A DNA stretch of 64,000 bases from Plasmopara viticola (Eukaryota > Oomycota > Peronosporomycetes > Peronosporales > Peronosporaceae). The notes beneath the pieces were generated by a model. That model was given only the letters and a program-made list of their open reading frames with translations, searched no databases and was not told the origin of the DNA. Positions 32,063 to 44,272 of this stretch are shown in pieces. Position numbers and translations under genes: made by a program. Within the stretch, counting starts at the first letter, position 1, and the number at the start of each line of letters is the position of its first letter. Where the stretch lies: NCBI GenBank assembly GCA_001695595.3, contig MBPM02000157.1, forward strand, positions 32,067 to 96,066. The letters are read 5' to 3'.

Positions 32063-35000
32063 TGCATATAAATTAGCATTATGATTTAGCTACCTACGCC
32101 TAAACCAACCATAAGTTAATCTCGCCGGTCTTGTCGATACGAGACCTTCACAGTCGTTTGAGGTCAAGATCGGGCTATGCAGGTGCAAAAGGCGTTTTGC
32201 TGAGTGCTGGCAAGATCGATTGAATTAGTTACAAATGTCAGACTTTAAGAAACAAAATAATATTTGGCAGACTCGCCATAAAGCGTTGCGAACGCGGGTA
32301 ATGGCCTCGAACGTGCTTGTTTGCGCACGCAAGTGCATTCTCTCGCGCAAAAGATTCACATTTCTCCGGAACACACAAGAATTTCTATTAAGCTAGAGCG
32401 AAAATCAAACTAAATGGTTATGTATGTATGGGGAAAGTAGAATATTGGTGAGAGGATAAAAATCTAATTTAAGATGGCTATCTACTGATTTTCTCAAGCC
32501 AAATACGTCACATATTCAGGCATCTGGGCTGATGGCAGTATACAAACTCGAGGTGACGGGTCACTTCAGCGTTCTGCAAACTGCTGCTCGCTATGGTAGG
32601 CTAGTGCGGAGAAGGTAAACTTGCGTATAATGTTTTTTGTAAAGCAGAAAAGAATAATGCTTTAATGCTTTTTCCGCGCTGAGTCCGCCTTTCGTGCGAG
32701 GGTGCGACTTCGGACGAAAATGTTGTCTAGTATGTACGTTTAAACTCACCGAAACTGAGCTGATTACATAGATTTTCCAGAGTAGGCCTGCAAGACGGGC
32801 GATCGACGATGCAGCAAAGCAGCTGTATTCATTTACTTGAGAGTTCAGGTATTTGACCCTCGTTCCATACTTAGAGCCAATACGAGTTAAGTTTTAGTTA
32901 AAAAAAGTGCAGTTCTTATATTGCCAAATGTGGTCCAAAACTTTTCGGTGAATCCCCATAAAGTGTAAATATTCAACAATTTTTTTCAAACATAGTAGAT
33001 CCTACCAATATTCAATGTGAATTTGTATGTTTGGATCGTGGTACGTATTCCGATCGAGTTGCGTGCCGAGTAAGTAGACTAGAATGAATCGATCTAGCTG
33101 AATAAGGGTTCACCTCTTAAAAACGTTTTAATTTATAAGCAAGAAGGAACTAATGTCAAAGAATGCTGATTGCTATTAATTCCTGATTATCTGACAGGAA
33201 CTTCAACTGGATTCCGATAGCGAATTTCCTCGTGAAGCAAAGAAAGAAGCCATACGGAGAGCTATCGGGAGTTAACCCGAAGAGAGGTGACTAGGCGCCG
33301 AATGCGGCGGGCTGGTTGCAGGTGAGGGCTGTCCTGAAAGTGATTGAGCTATTATAAAACGGTGATCAGCGATGCATTTAGGGGTTTATGAGGTGCAACA
33401 CTTGATCTGACCCTAAATGCCAGAATTCAGCATTTCCTTGTCGCAAGAAATGAAGAAAAAGTGGATCCACGAGAGTGCTCACACTGCAAAATGAGCGAAG
33501 CATACCGATAAGAAGCGGCTGGAGAGTCCAATAGGTACCCTTCCTTGATTGATGCTGCTTCAAATTCCAAACAAAATTTACGCTTAATCGACGGTAAGGT
33601 TAGGTAAAGAGAAGTTAGTAATGGACACCCAATAAATCAGAATTTCTTTCTCTCATATCGACCATATTTCTACATGATCTGAAATAAGATCGTGCGTCCC
33701 TAAGAAACAGAGAAGACGAAGCAGATCTGCACGCGTGGACATCCGTTAGCTTCCAAAAGGGAGCGTACGTGATGCTGTCTGCCCGCCACACGTACGATGG
33801 CGTGGGAGCTCAGAGAAGATGCAGTTAATCGAGGAAAAGGGATTGATAAAAAGAAGTAGTGATATCAGTCTGCAGCCAACTCCTGCATGATAATTAAACC
33901 GAAAGCGAATATGTCTCTAGTGTGTCTCTTGTGCGCGGGACGGCCGGAGAGCGTCTTTAGTCCCTTACCTTATTAGTAAAAATACTATGAAAGCAATGGA
34001 TATGAAACAACCAAAAACTCGAAGAATAGACTAAAAATGGAGAACTGCCTTTATGATGCCTCTTCGAGCGTAGCTTTATGCAGGCTTCCTTGATACATAT
34101 CGTATGTATCAAAGAAGGTACAAAAGGTAACGCTTCAAAAATTTATCTCTCGCGCACTTCTATCCCTACTTTACTAAGGTGACAGCACTAAAAAGATTAC
34201 AATGCAACTTGGAGAAATTAAGGATAACAGAGGATGAGGCAGCAGCTATCTATTGACTTTCTCTATACGTACTAATTAAAGAAATCTTATCTCAACAACC
34301 TCTTTCTGGTCAGAAGGTCAGATGGTCTTTATATAAAAATGCGTATGATCTGGCGCCCAGCAGCAACATAATTTCAATCGAGACTGGAAGCAAAATTTTT
34401 AGACCACTATTGTCTACATCTTCAAGAATCAATGTATGATAGTTCGGTGTGGAAAGCTGTGACCCTTTTGCTTCTTCTGCATCTCCTAGCGGCGATTTCA
34501 GGAGGTTTTGACTTCCCCGTCCCGATTTGTATCCTCTGGAGATTTAATTTCAGTGAGGCAGTTGTAAAGCTACTTTTCCACTCTCCGGATTATGGGAGAT
34601 GTCGTTAGCTTTATTGTATGCGCTTTTTCCTGTTGTCAGCGACTTTGAATGTAGCAGAAAAGGGCTGGGGCAGTTTCATTCTGGAGACATCTATTGCGCA
34701 TCGCAGTCATGTTTCACCTGCTCATAGCTGTAGAATGTGTATCTCGTCCAGCTCACGGAAACCATTCGCTAAAGGAAAGGGTTCCTCAATTTATGGTGTC
34801 ACCACATCACAACTTGAAGGTGCATTGCGCGTAAAGGGTATGTGGAAGAAAGATTATCCTGCGAAGGCTTTACCATCTAAACAAAGTCATACTGTCGTTA
34901 TAATCCGTCGCAATCTTCAGTAACAGGCTCATCTCTTCATTTTGGCTAATCAAGTACGATCCTGATATCCTTTCTAAGTGAAGTGCAAAGCGTTTGTGAG

Positions 35001-37020
35001 CAGCATTCTCAAAGACAAAAAATTGGGCAATCAGGTCGAATGATCCCGCGCTTTTAAGGTAGATGTCTTATTCGTTCGGCCATTGGCATCCGATCACTAA
35101 TTGCTGCAAATGGCTGGCCGGGATCGACATACGAAATTTATGTGGGAGAGAATCGACAGACAACATCTTTTATCTGCGCTGAGCACTGCAATTAAGACGC
35201 CGACTTCAGCGATGGTCTGACCGGGCAGCCTTTGTCTAACAGCGGCAAAACACTTTAAGAGCGGAAGAGATACCAGGTTCGAGTAGCAGAATAAGCAGAA
35301 GCGGTACTAAATTGCAAGATCGTGAGTGAAAAAGGCATAAAGGTTGCTCTTGGCCGCCGTCAGAAGCTTCAAGTGATAGCGAAAGGGTCTCGAAGTGCCG
35401 CGACTATACAAGCGTATTTGGCTGCAAGGAAAATCCAACTCCCGTTTGGAAATAAGGCGACCGGAATAGTGCCTGAAATTTATTACCGACTAGATCCACC
35501 CAATTTTGCGAGGCGACGGGAAGACTGAAATGTTAGTTAAGAGCATTCTTAGACTTCACAGTCTTGCTTGCTTTGGACGAGGTAAACGACAGCATTAGCA
35601 AAGCAGTTTTGTCGAGGATACACGCGCCAACCACCTCTTATCATGTGACCGAGGCTTGTTTTTTCTGTAAAAGAGCACGAGTGCTCCGCTTATCTTGGAG
35701 TGCAGAGAGAGCAATCTGATGAGCATCCCAAAAATTAAGATTAGCATACAGCTCTGCCGCTGAGCCATGACATCCATAGAACGCTTCTCAGAATCCACGA
35801 TCTGAAAGCAAGCCAAAGTTAATTCATTCCGGAAGTTAAATCATAATTAAGGTCTTGAACGTAGAGATCTAATTCACATCCCAGTGGGCTTGATCATGCT
35901 GGTGACTAGTCGATCAAATATAGAGATCAGGTCGGCATGTTAATAGCTGACAAAATCTTCTAGTGAACCCTTCTCGACTTAAGTGACACCGCATCAGATT
36001 TTTGCTGGAAATTATGGCTATCCTAGAGGTCCCGTAGATACTTTTTCTCTTTTCGCCTCCTTGTACAAGCGCTCTCTCTTCTACTTAATTTCCCACGACA
36101 TCTCAGACGCCTGTCTCTCAGAAACTCTTGCTCTCCTTCGGTAAATGATGCTTGTGCTTTGTTCCGGCATAGAAAAACGGTGTCGTTTATTCTCTTAAGA
36201 TGCCGGCAAGTTGTTACCAAAAATGTCTCTCTAATTTTTCGGCCGCATTGATCGGGTCTCCGGTCGTGCTGATCGCGGATAAGTATATATGTTTCGTTGT
36301 GAAAGATCTCCGAATAGCGACGGCAAAGACATATAAACGTTCGGTTTTGGAGCTCGTGCACGACACGATAACACTCCGCCGCATGGATTTGCATTTCTTC
36401 TTACTGTTGCAACACTGACAGTCATCTACCTTTCTTAGTCGAGGATCGTTTGCTATGACTCCTGGTAAACTTGCTGAAGAGCCGTTCTTCCTTGGACTAT
36501 AAAATGACAGCACGATAGGCATAAGATTATGGAGCTCAAGGACGGAGTCCGTTGCTTGTTGACTGTGTCGGTGACGTAAGGACAGAAAAATGGCTAAGGG
36601 GAAAAATTAAGACCGACGGTATCAAAAACTAATGGTCAGCAAGATCCTTTGCCTGTTAATCGTGCGTGGAATGGATTGTAGAAGACCAATCGATGAGATA
36701 TTTGGCTCTATCACCCTCATATTGCCTGGGTGTAGTCAACCTTAAACGTGGACCAGGAGTCGGTGTGATCTGCCTATATTATAAAAATACTTTTTCAGTG
36801 GGAGATCAAAGTCGGTGACTTAATCTTCTTCAGCACGGCACAATGGGCTACGCGAGATTTGGTCAGCTATGCAGCTACGCTTCACTGATTAGATCAGCTA
36901 TGACCTATGTCGCATTAGAATACTCATTCTTCCAAAGAAAAACCAATATTATGTAAATTAGTTAAAACAATCAAAGCCAGACAAGTTGATCAGTCATTTG
37001 CCTGTAACACTGAATATAGA
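32063..37020. other. Gene-poor region
   Basis: About 5 kb without a recognised gene, transposon domain or RNA gene. A few frames of 60-120 codons (34618-34923 plus, 35322-35528 plus, 36023-36394 minus) show no motif I know and overlap other frames. An imperfect palindrome centred on TTGATACATA-TCG-TATGTATCAA lies at 34090-34112. Confidence 0.45.
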
Positions 37021-37296
37021 AACTTTCAACTGAGTTATAGGGGGTGGTAGGCATTACCAAGTTACACACAATTAACTATACACACAGTAACAAGCGCAAA
37101 CAATGTGCGAAAAACTTCTATCACCATTATAATGTCTCTGCATTAGTTGCGGTGTGGCAAGCCATATATTACACCAAAAACAATTGGTATGTGTAAGATG
37201 AGGTCAACCTCAAGCTGTGAGGCGCACTACTTCACAAAGATTACACAGTGTGCAGGTATTCAACTTTCGTTCTTGACACTGACCCAGTGTGGACCC

Positions 37297-37368
37297 AAGT
37301 AAGTAGATCAGTGATACACGGCTGGATCCAAGTCGCGGCGATGAGGCGATCGATCCTGTCTCCCCACG
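37297..37368 (+). pseudogene. tRNA-Trp relic, inverted edge unit D
   Basis: Preceded by the conserved GGACCC flank and alignable over 72 positions with the array tRNA-Trp. Acceptor, D and T stems are all disrupted, and the anticodon region reads GGATCCAAG. Confidence 0.7.
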
Positions 37369-37507
37369 AAACTTGCGTTTAGTAATTTTGAAACACTATT
37401 ATTATTATTTCCTCGCGAATCTAGTAAGATAACAAGCGATATCAACTGTAATTAATCTGACATGCAATATGACAACGAGCCGAGTGACGGCTTCAACTTC
37501 CAAATGA

Positions 37508-37600
37508 AAGTGCGATACTTCTCGATTTATGCGTTGCGTTTTTGCACAAGGCCATACTTGTCGTATCGCTTCAATATGTACGGCTGATCAACGAGGTGAA
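37508..37600 (-). pseudogene. U6 snRNA relic, inverted edge unit D
   Basis: Mirrors the array U6: the 3' end CGAGAAGTATCGCAC is intact, while the ACAGAGA box and central stem are mutated and shortened. The TATA-like element survives as GTATATATGGAG on the plus strand near 37637. Confidence 0.7.
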
Positions 37601-37818
37601 TTTAGTGAATCCTATTTATGCGTGCTTACGAGCAGGTATATATGGAGTGCTCAGACCTCACATCCAAAACCACTTTAGAGAAAAAGGCATCCCGCTTTTT
37701 TTTCGTAGTGACCGCATTTCAATAAATGGATAAGGATGTCGATCATCGGCTTTACTTTGCAAGTTGCTTGTTGAGCACTTGTAAAGATCATTGATTGACT
37801 GACGTGGATAACATAGTA

Positions 37819-37899
37819 CGACAGCTGTGGGATTCGAACACAAGCGGGTTACCCCATTAACTTAGCAGGCTTACGCCTTAACCACTCGGCCAAGCTTTC
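37819..37899 (-). tRNA. tRNA-Ser(GCU), inverted edge unit D
   Basis: A full 81-base copy on the minus strand with loop CTGCTAA. It differs from the canonical array gene at acceptor position 3 (C to A), in the anticodon stem (GTAAGCC) and in the T arm (CTTGTGTTCG). Array units 3 and 4 share the T-arm changes, and unit 4 shares all three. Mispaired stems make function doubtful. Confidence 0.7.
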
Positions 37900-38362
37900 A
37901 TCCTCGGTGACAGTACAATACAGCACTACCATATCAATTGCGGCTTCCCTCCACGCGAAGCACTCAAATACATTCAAGCACATCGCTCACCCGCTTCTAG
38001 GCATCTAACATGAGACACAACGATGTGCAGCACACGACACAAAGTAGGCGCTACATCAAGAAGAAACTTAAGAGGTTGAACATATCAAGTGCTCGACCAT
38101 TGAGCTGTAGCGACGTGATTAGACGCAATAAGGTCAAATACAATAAAAATTACACACAAGTAGCAAGCCCAAACACAAAGCATATAAACAAAACAATTCG
38201 ATCAGTGCGAATGTTACTACGTTTAGTCGCAATACATGTAAGAAATTCCAGTCACGCCGTACAGCAGCAACAGCTTATGTTTGTTAAAGGCAGTCAAGCA
38301 AGGCCAATAAGTTCAGGTACTTTTTCGCAACGTCCGCTTGACGTGCAAGCTAATAACGTCAT
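37900..38362 (-). repeat. Inverted array spacer at the left boundary
   Basis: The reverse complement of the array spacer, nearly full length and well conserved (for example GCTCGACCATTGAGCTG near 38090). It diverges over its last 70 bases before the head-to-head junction at about 38355-38375 with the forward array. Confidence 0.85.
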
Positions 38363-38537
38363 TTAATAAATTGTCTTATCATTTTCTCAACAACCATCTC
38401 GCAAAGTGAAGCCGATGATCGACATTTTTTAAAATGCGGTCAATACGAAAAAATAGCGGGATGCCTTTTCCCCGAGATTGGTTCGGATGTGAGGTCCAAG
38501 CACTTCATTCTATCTGCTCGAAAGCACATGCAAATAG

Positions 38538-38641
38538 AAACCACCTCGGTGTTCATCCATTTAGATTGGAATGATACAGAGAAGATCAGCATGGCCCCTG
38601 CGCAAGGATGACACGCATAGATCGAGAAGAATCGCAATTTT
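38538..38641 (+). pseudogene. U6 snRNA, unit 0 (diverged)
   Basis: Retains ACAGAGA and the GCATGGCCCCTGCGCAAGG core. The 5' hairpin is broken (GGTGTT), GGAACG reads GGAATG and AGATTAGC reads AGATCAGC. Probably inactive. Confidence 0.75.
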
Positions 38642-38769
38642 TTGTGTTTAGTGCCGTTGCTCGACTCGTCGTCACATCACAAATCAGGCAAACTGCGCTC
38701 ACTATCTATAGCGAGGATAGTGAAGCAATCTGGAAGGAATTTAGCAAAAAGTCAGTAAAGCGCAAGATT

Positions 38770-38841
38770 TGAGGGAAGAGGGGATCGAACCCCCGACCGC
38801 TGGGACTGGAATTCAGCGCTCTACCACTGAGCTATTTCCCC
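38770..38841 (-). tRNA. tRNA-Trp(CCA), unit 0 (mispaired)
   Basis: Cloverleaf intact except position 30 (G to A) in the anticodon stem and position 5 (G to A) in the acceptor stem. Both create mismatches, so function is doubtful. Confidence 0.6.
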
Positions 38842-39340
38842 GGGTCCGAAAATTCAGACATTTGTATAGTCTAGATCAAGAATAAAGTTAATGAGCCTGC
38901 ATATCATTTGGACGTTGCGAAAAAGTGCCTCACACTACTGGTCTTGCTTGACTACTTTTAACACACATCAGTTGTTGCTGCTGTACGGCGTGCAATTTCT
39001 TACATGTATTGCGACTAAACGTAGTAACATTCGCACTGATCGAATTGTTTTGTTTATATGCTTTGTGTTTGGGCTTGCTACTTGTGTGTAATTTTTATTG
39101 TAATTGACCTTATTGCGTCTAATTACGTCGCTGCAGCTCAATGGCGAGCACTTGATTTGTTCAACCTCTTAAGTTTCTTCTTGATGTAGCGCCTACTTTG
39201 TGTCGTGTGCTGCACATCGTTGTGTCTCATGTTAGATGCCTAGAAGCGGGTGAGCGATGGGCTTAAATGTATTTGAGTGCTTCGCGTGGAGGGAAGCCGC
39301 AATTGATATGGTAGTGCTATATTGTACTTCCACCGAGGAT

Positions 39341-39421
39341 GACAGCTTGGCCGAGTGGTTTAGGCGTTAGCCTGCTAAGTTAATGGGGTAACCCGCGTAA
39401 GTTCGAATCTCACAGCTGTCG
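39341..39421 (+). tRNA. tRNA-Ser(GCU), unit 1
   Basis: One D-loop change (GGTTTA) and one T-stem change (CGTAAG, losing a pair). Anticodon loop CTGCTAA intact. Confidence 0.8.
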
Positions 39422-39618
39422 AATTATGCTATCCACGTCAGTCAATGAATTATCTTTTCATTTGCTCAACAAGCATCTTGCAAAGTGAAGCCGATGATCG
39501 ACATTTATTAAAATGCGGTCAATACGAAAAAATAGCGGGATGCCTTTTTCCCTAAAGTGGTTTTGGATGTGAGGTCTAAGCACTCCATTTATATCTGCTC
39601 GGCAGCACACGTAAATAG

Positions 39619-39641
39619 GAACCACCTCGGTGGTCATCCGT

Positions 39642-39673
<32 letters not shown>

Positions 39674-39721
39674 GGCCCCTGCGCAAGGATGACACGCATA
39701 ATCGAGAAGTATCGCAATTTT
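39619..39721 (+). ncRNA. U6 snRNA, unit 1
   Basis: All core motifs intact. One A is missing in the CATAATCGAG segment near the 3' end, and the terminator is TTTT. Confidence 0.9.
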
Positions 39722-39851
39722 ATTTGTGTTTAGTGCCGTTGCTCGGCTCGTCGTCTCATCACAAATCAGGCAAACTGCGCTCACTATCTATAGCGAGGAT
39801 AGTGAAGCAATCTGGAACGGATTTAGCAAAAAGTCAGTAAAGCGCAAGTTT

Positions 39852-39923
39852 TGAGGGAAGATGGGGTCGAACCCCCGACCACTGGGACTGGAATCCAGCG
39901 CTCTACCACTGAGCTATTCCCCC
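39852..39923 (-). tRNA. tRNA-Trp(CCA), unit 1 (T arm altered)
   Basis: T loop reads TTCGACC and T-stem position 64 is changed to A, giving a mismatch. The anticodon is intact. Confidence 0.7.
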
Positions 39924-40427
39924 GGGTCCGAAAACTCAGACGTTTGTATAGTATAGATCAAGAATAAAGTTAATGAGCCTGCATATCATTTGGACGTTGC
40001 GAAAAAGTGCCTCACACTACTGGTCTTGCTTGACTGCCTTTAACACACATCAGTTGTTGCTGCTGTACGGCGTGACTGGAATTTCTAACATGTATTGCGA
40101 CTAAACGTAGTAACATTCGCACTGATCGACTTGTTTTGTTTATATGCTTTGTGTTTGGGCTTGCTACTTGTGTGTAATTTTTATTGTATTTGACCTTTTT
40201 GCGTCTAATTACGTCGCTGCAGCTCAATGGTCGAGCACTTGATTTGTTCAACCCCTTAAGTTTCTTCTTGATGTAACACCTACTTTGTGTCGTGTGCTGC
40301 ACATCGTTGTGTCTCATGTTAGATGCCTAGAAGCGGGTGAGCGATGTGCTTGAATATATTTGAGTAGTTCGCGTGGAGGGAAGCCGCAATTGATATGGTA
40401 GTGCTGTATTGTACTTCCACCGAGGAT

Positions 40428-40508
40428 GACAGCTTGGCCGAGTGGTTAAGGCGTTAGCCTGCTAAGTTAATGGGGTAACCCGCGTGAGTTCGAATCTCAC
40501 AGCTGTCG
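40428..40508 (+). tRNA. tRNA-Ser(GCU), unit 2 (canonical)
   Basis: Matches the array consensus. Acceptor GACAGCT/AGCTGTC, discriminator G, anticodon loop CTGCTAA (GCU, reading AGC and AGU), a long class II variable arm, and T arm GTGAG-TTCGAAT-CTCAC. A TTTT tract follows about 34 bases downstream. Confidence 0.95.
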
Positions 40509-40705
40509 AATTATGCTATCCACGTCAGTCAATGAATTATCTTTTCATTTGCTCAACAAGCATCTTGCGAAGTGAAGCCGATGATCGACATTTATTAAAA
40601 TGCGGTCAATACGAAAAAATAGCGGGATGCCTTTTTCCCTAAAGTAGTTTTGGATGGGAGGTCCAAGCACTCCATTTATATCTGCTCGGTAGCACACGTA
40701 TATAG

Positions 40706-40809
40706 GAACCACTTCGGTGGTCATCCGTAAAGATTGGAATGATACAGAGAAGATTAGCATGGCCCCTGCGCAAGGATGACACGCATAGATCGAGAAGTAT
40801 CGCACTTTT
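40706..40809 (+). ncRNA. U6 snRNA, unit 2
   Basis: The 5' hairpin has a TTCG loop in place of CTCG. GGAACG is changed to GGAATG. The rest of the core is intact. Confidence 0.85.
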
Positions 40810-40946
40810 TTTGTGTCTAGTGCCGTTGCTCGGCTCGTCGTGAAATCAAAAATCAGGCAAACAGTGCTCACTTTCTATATTAAAATCGCGAGGATAGACA
40901 AGCAATCTTGAACGAATGTAGCAAAAAGTCAGTAAAGCGCAAGTTT

Positions 40947-41018
40947 TGAGGGAAGAGGGGATCGAATTCCCGACCGCTGGGACTGGAATTCAGCGCTCTA
41001 CCTCTGATCTATTCCCCC
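40947..41018 (-). pseudogene. tRNA-Trp relic, unit 2
   Basis: The T stem is broken (GG to AA at 52-53), the D arm is changed at two sites (GATC, AGAGG) and the anticodon stem is mispaired at 30. The B box is lost, so it is probably dead. Confidence 0.7.
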
Positions 41019-41522
41019 GGGTCCGAAAACTCAGACATTTGTATAGTATAGATCAAGAATAAAGTTAATGAGCCTGCATATCATTTGGACGTTGCGAAAA
41101 AGTGCCTCACACTACTGGTCTTGCTTGACTGCCTTTAACACACATCGGTTGTTGCTGCTGTACGGCGTGACTGGTATTTCTTACGTGTATTGCGACTAAA
41201 TGTAGTAACATTCGCACTGATCGAATTGTTTTGTCTTTATGCTTTGTGTTTGGGCTTGCTACTTGTGTGTAATTTTTATTGTATTTGACCTTATTGCGTC
41301 TAATTACGTCGCTGCAGCTCAATGGTCGAGCACTTGATTTGTTCAACCTCTTAAGTTTCTTCTTGATGTAGCGCCTACTTTGTGTCGTGTGCTGCACATC
41401 GTTGTGTCTCATGTTAGATGCCTAGAAGCGGGTGAGCGATGGGCTTGAATGTATTTGAGTGCTTCGCGCGGAGGGAAGCCGCAATTGATATGGTAGTGCT
41501 GTATTGTACTTCCACCGAGGAT

Positions 41523-41603
41523 GACAGCTTGGCCGAGTGGTTAAGGCGTTAGCCTGCTAAGTTAATGGGGTAACCCGCTTGTGTTCGAATCTCACAGCTG
41601 TCG
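41523..41603 (+). tRNA. tRNA-Ser(GCU), unit 3 (T arm altered)
   Basis: The T-stem 5' strand reads TTGTG where the consensus has GTGAG, giving two mismatches. The downstream T4 terminator is reduced to TTTCC. Confidence 0.7.
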
Positions 41604-41800
41604 AATTATGCTATCCACGTCAGTCAATGAATTATCTTTCCATTTGCTCAACAAGCATCTTGCAAAGTGAAACCGATGATCGACATTTATTAAAATGCGG
41701 TCAATACGAAAAAATAGCGGGATGCCTTTTTCCCTTAAGTGGTTTTAAATGGGAGGTCTAAGCACTCCATTTATATCTGCTCGGCAGCACACGTAAATAG

Positions 41801-41904
41801 GAACCACCTCGGTGGTCATCCGTAAGAATTGGAACGATACAGAGAAGATTAGCATGGCCCCTGCGCAAGGATGACACGCATAAATCGAGAAGAATCGCAA
41901 TTTT
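41801..41904 (+). ncRNA. U6 snRNA, unit 3
   Basis: Core intact (ATTGGAACGATACAGAG). The 3' end is of subtype B type (GAAGAATCGCAA followed by ten T). Confidence 0.9.
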
Positions 41905-42034
41905 TTTTTTGTTTAGTGCCGTTGCTCGGCTCGTCGTCTCATCACAAATCAGGCAAACTGCGCTCACTATCTATAGCAAGGATAGTGAAGCAATCTGGAA
42001 CGGATTTAGCAAAAAGTCAGTAAAGCGCAAGTTT

Positions 42035-42106
42035 TAAGGGAAGAGGGGATCGAACCCCCGACCGCTGGGACTGGAATCCAGCGCTCTACCACTGAGCTAT
42101 TCCCCC
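42035..42106 (-). tRNA. tRNA-Trp(CCA), unit 3
   Basis: Position 72 is C to T, so the first acceptor pair is G-U. Otherwise consensus. Confidence 0.8.
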
Positions 42107-42608
42107 GGGTCCGAAAACTCAGACGTTTGTATAGTATAGATCAAGAATAAAGTTAATGAGCCTGCATATCATTTGGACGTTGCGAAAAAGTGCCTCACAC
42201 TACTGGTCTTGCTTGACTGCCTTTAACACACATCAGTTGTTGCTGCTGTACGGCGTGACTGGAAGTTCTTACGTGTATTGGACTAAACGTAGTACCATTC
42301 GCACTGATCGAATTGTTTTGTCTTTATGCTTTGTGTTGGGCTTGCTACTTGTGTGTAATTTTTATTGTATTTGACCTTATTGCGTCTAATTACGTCGCTG
42401 CAGCTCAATGGTCGAGCACTTGATTTGTTCAACCTTTATAGTTTCGTCTTGATGTAGCGCCTACTTTGTGTCGTGTGCTGCACATCGTTGTGTCTCATGT
42501 TAGATGCCTAGAAGCGGGTGAGCGATGTGCTTGAATGTATTTGAGTGCTTCGCGTGGAGGGAAGCCGCAATTGATATGGTAGTGCTGTATTGTACTGTCA
42601 CCGAGGAT

Positions 42609-42689
42609 GAAAGCTTGGCCGAGTGGTTAAGGCGTAAGCCTGCTAAGTTAATGGGGTAACCCGCTTGTGTTCGAATATCACAGCTGTCG
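42609..42689 (+). pseudogene. tRNA-Ser(GCU), unit 4 (multiply mispaired)
   Basis: Position 3 C to A, anticodon stem T28 to A, T arm as in unit 3 plus C61 to A. It shares the first three changes with the inverted copy at 37819. Confidence 0.7.
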
Positions 42690-42884
42690 AATTATGCTAT
42701 CCACGTCAGTCAATGAATTATCTTTCCATTTGCTCAACAAGCATCTTGCAAAGTGAAACCGATGATCGACATTTAGTAAAATGCGGTCAATACAAAAATA
42801 GCGGGATGCCTTTTTTCCTAAAGTAGTTTTGGATGGGAGGTTTAAGCACTCCATTTATATCTGCTCGGTAGCACACGTAAATAG

Positions 42885-42988
42885 GAACCACCTCGGTGGT
42901 CATCCATAAACATTAGAACGATACAGAGAAGATTAGCATGGCCCCTGCGCAAGGATGACACGCATAAATCGAGAAGAATCGCAATTTT
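42885..42988 (+). ncRNA. U6 snRNA, unit 4 (subtype B)
   Basis: Reads CATTAGAACGATACAG where the consensus has AATTGGAACGATACAG. The ACAGAGA box and internal stem are intact. Confidence 0.85.
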
Positions 42989-43118
42989 TTTTTTGTTTAG
43001 TGCCGTTGCTCGGCTCGTCGTCTCATCACAAATCAGGCAAACTGCGCTCACTATCTATAGCAAGGATAGTGAAGCAATCTGGAACGGATTTAGCAAAAAG
43101 TCAGTAAAGCGCAAGTGT

Positions 43119-43189
43119 TAAGGGAAGAGGGGATCGAACCCCCGACCGCTGGGACTGAATCCAGCGCTCTACCACTGAGCTATTCCCCC
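43119..43189 (-). pseudogene. tRNA-Trp relic, unit 4
   Basis: One base is deleted in the anticodon loop (six-base loop TTCAGT), removing the CCA anticodon. C72 to T as in unit 3. Confidence 0.75.
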
Positions 43190-43690
43190 GGGTCCGAAAA
43201 CTCAGACGTTTGTATAGTATAGATCAAGAATAAAGTTAATGAGCCTGCATATCATTTGGACGTTGCGAAAAAGTGCCTCACACTACTGGTCTTGCTTGAC
43301 TGCCTTTAACACACATCAGTTGTTGCTGCTGTACGGCGTGACTGGAAGTTCTTACGTGTATTGGACTAAACGTAGTACCATTCGCACTGATCGAATTGTT
43401 TTGTCTTTATGCTTTGTGTTGGGCTTCCTACTTGTGTGTAATTTTTATTGTATTTGACCTTATTGCGTCTAATTACGTCGCTGCAGCTCAATGGTCGAGC
43501 ACTTGATTTGTTCAACCTTTAAGTTTCGTCTTGATGTAGCGCCTACTTTGTGTCGTGTGCTGCACATCGTTGTGTCTCATGTTAGATGCCTAGAAGCGGG
43601 TGAGCGATGGGCTTGAATGTATTTGAGTGCTTCGCGCGGAGGGATGCCGCAATTGATATGGTAGTGCTATATTGTACTTCCACCGAGGAT

Positions 43691-43770
43691 GAAAGCTTGG
43701 CCGAGTGGTTAAGGCGTTAGCCTGCTAAGTTAATGGGTAACCCGCGTGAGTTCGAATCTCACAGCTGTCG
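43691..43770 (+). tRNA. tRNA-Ser(GCU), unit 5 (subtype B)
   Basis: C3 to A gives an A:G mismatch at 3:70. One G is missing from the variable arm. The T4 terminator is lost. Confidence 0.75.
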
Positions 43771-43966
43771 AATTATGCTATCCACGTCAGTCAATGAATT
43801 ATCTTTCCATTTGCTCAACAAGCATCTTGCAAAGTGAAACCGATGATCGACATTTATTAAAATGCGGTCAATACAAAAAATAGCGGGATGCCTTTTTTCC
43901 TAAAGTAGTTTTGGATGGGAGGTTTAAGCACTCCATTTATATCTGCTCGGTAGCACACGTAGATAG

Positions 43967-44070
43967 GAACCACCTCGGTGGTCATCCATAAACATTAGAT
44001 CGATACAGAGAAGATTAGCATGGCCCCTGCGCAAGGATGACACGCATAAATCGAGAAGAATCGCAATTTT
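43967..44070 (+). ncRNA. U6 snRNA, unit 5 (subtype B)
   Basis: Reads CATTAGATCGATACAG. Core otherwise intact, and the 3' end is GAAGAATCGCAA with a long T run. Confidence 0.85.
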
Positions 44071-44200
44071 TTTTTTGTTTAGTGCCGTTGCTCGGCTCGT
44101 CGTCTCATCACAAATCAGGCAAACTGCGCTCACTATCTATAGCAAGGATAGTGAAGCAATCTGGAACGGATTTAGCAAAAAGTCAGTAAAGCGCAAGTTT

Positions 44201-44272
44201 TGAGAGAAGAGGGGATCGAACCCCCGACCGCTGGGACTGGAATCCAGCGCTCTACCACTGAGCTATTCCCCC
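44201..44272 (-). tRNA. tRNA-Trp(CCA), unit 5 (subtype B)
   Basis: C69 to T, giving a G-U acceptor pair. Otherwise consensus. Confidence 0.85.

Noticed and set aside
36023..36394. 123-codon minus-strand frame as a gene
   Set aside because: Arg- and Cys-rich sequence without a recognisable motif. Equally long frames overlap it on both strands.
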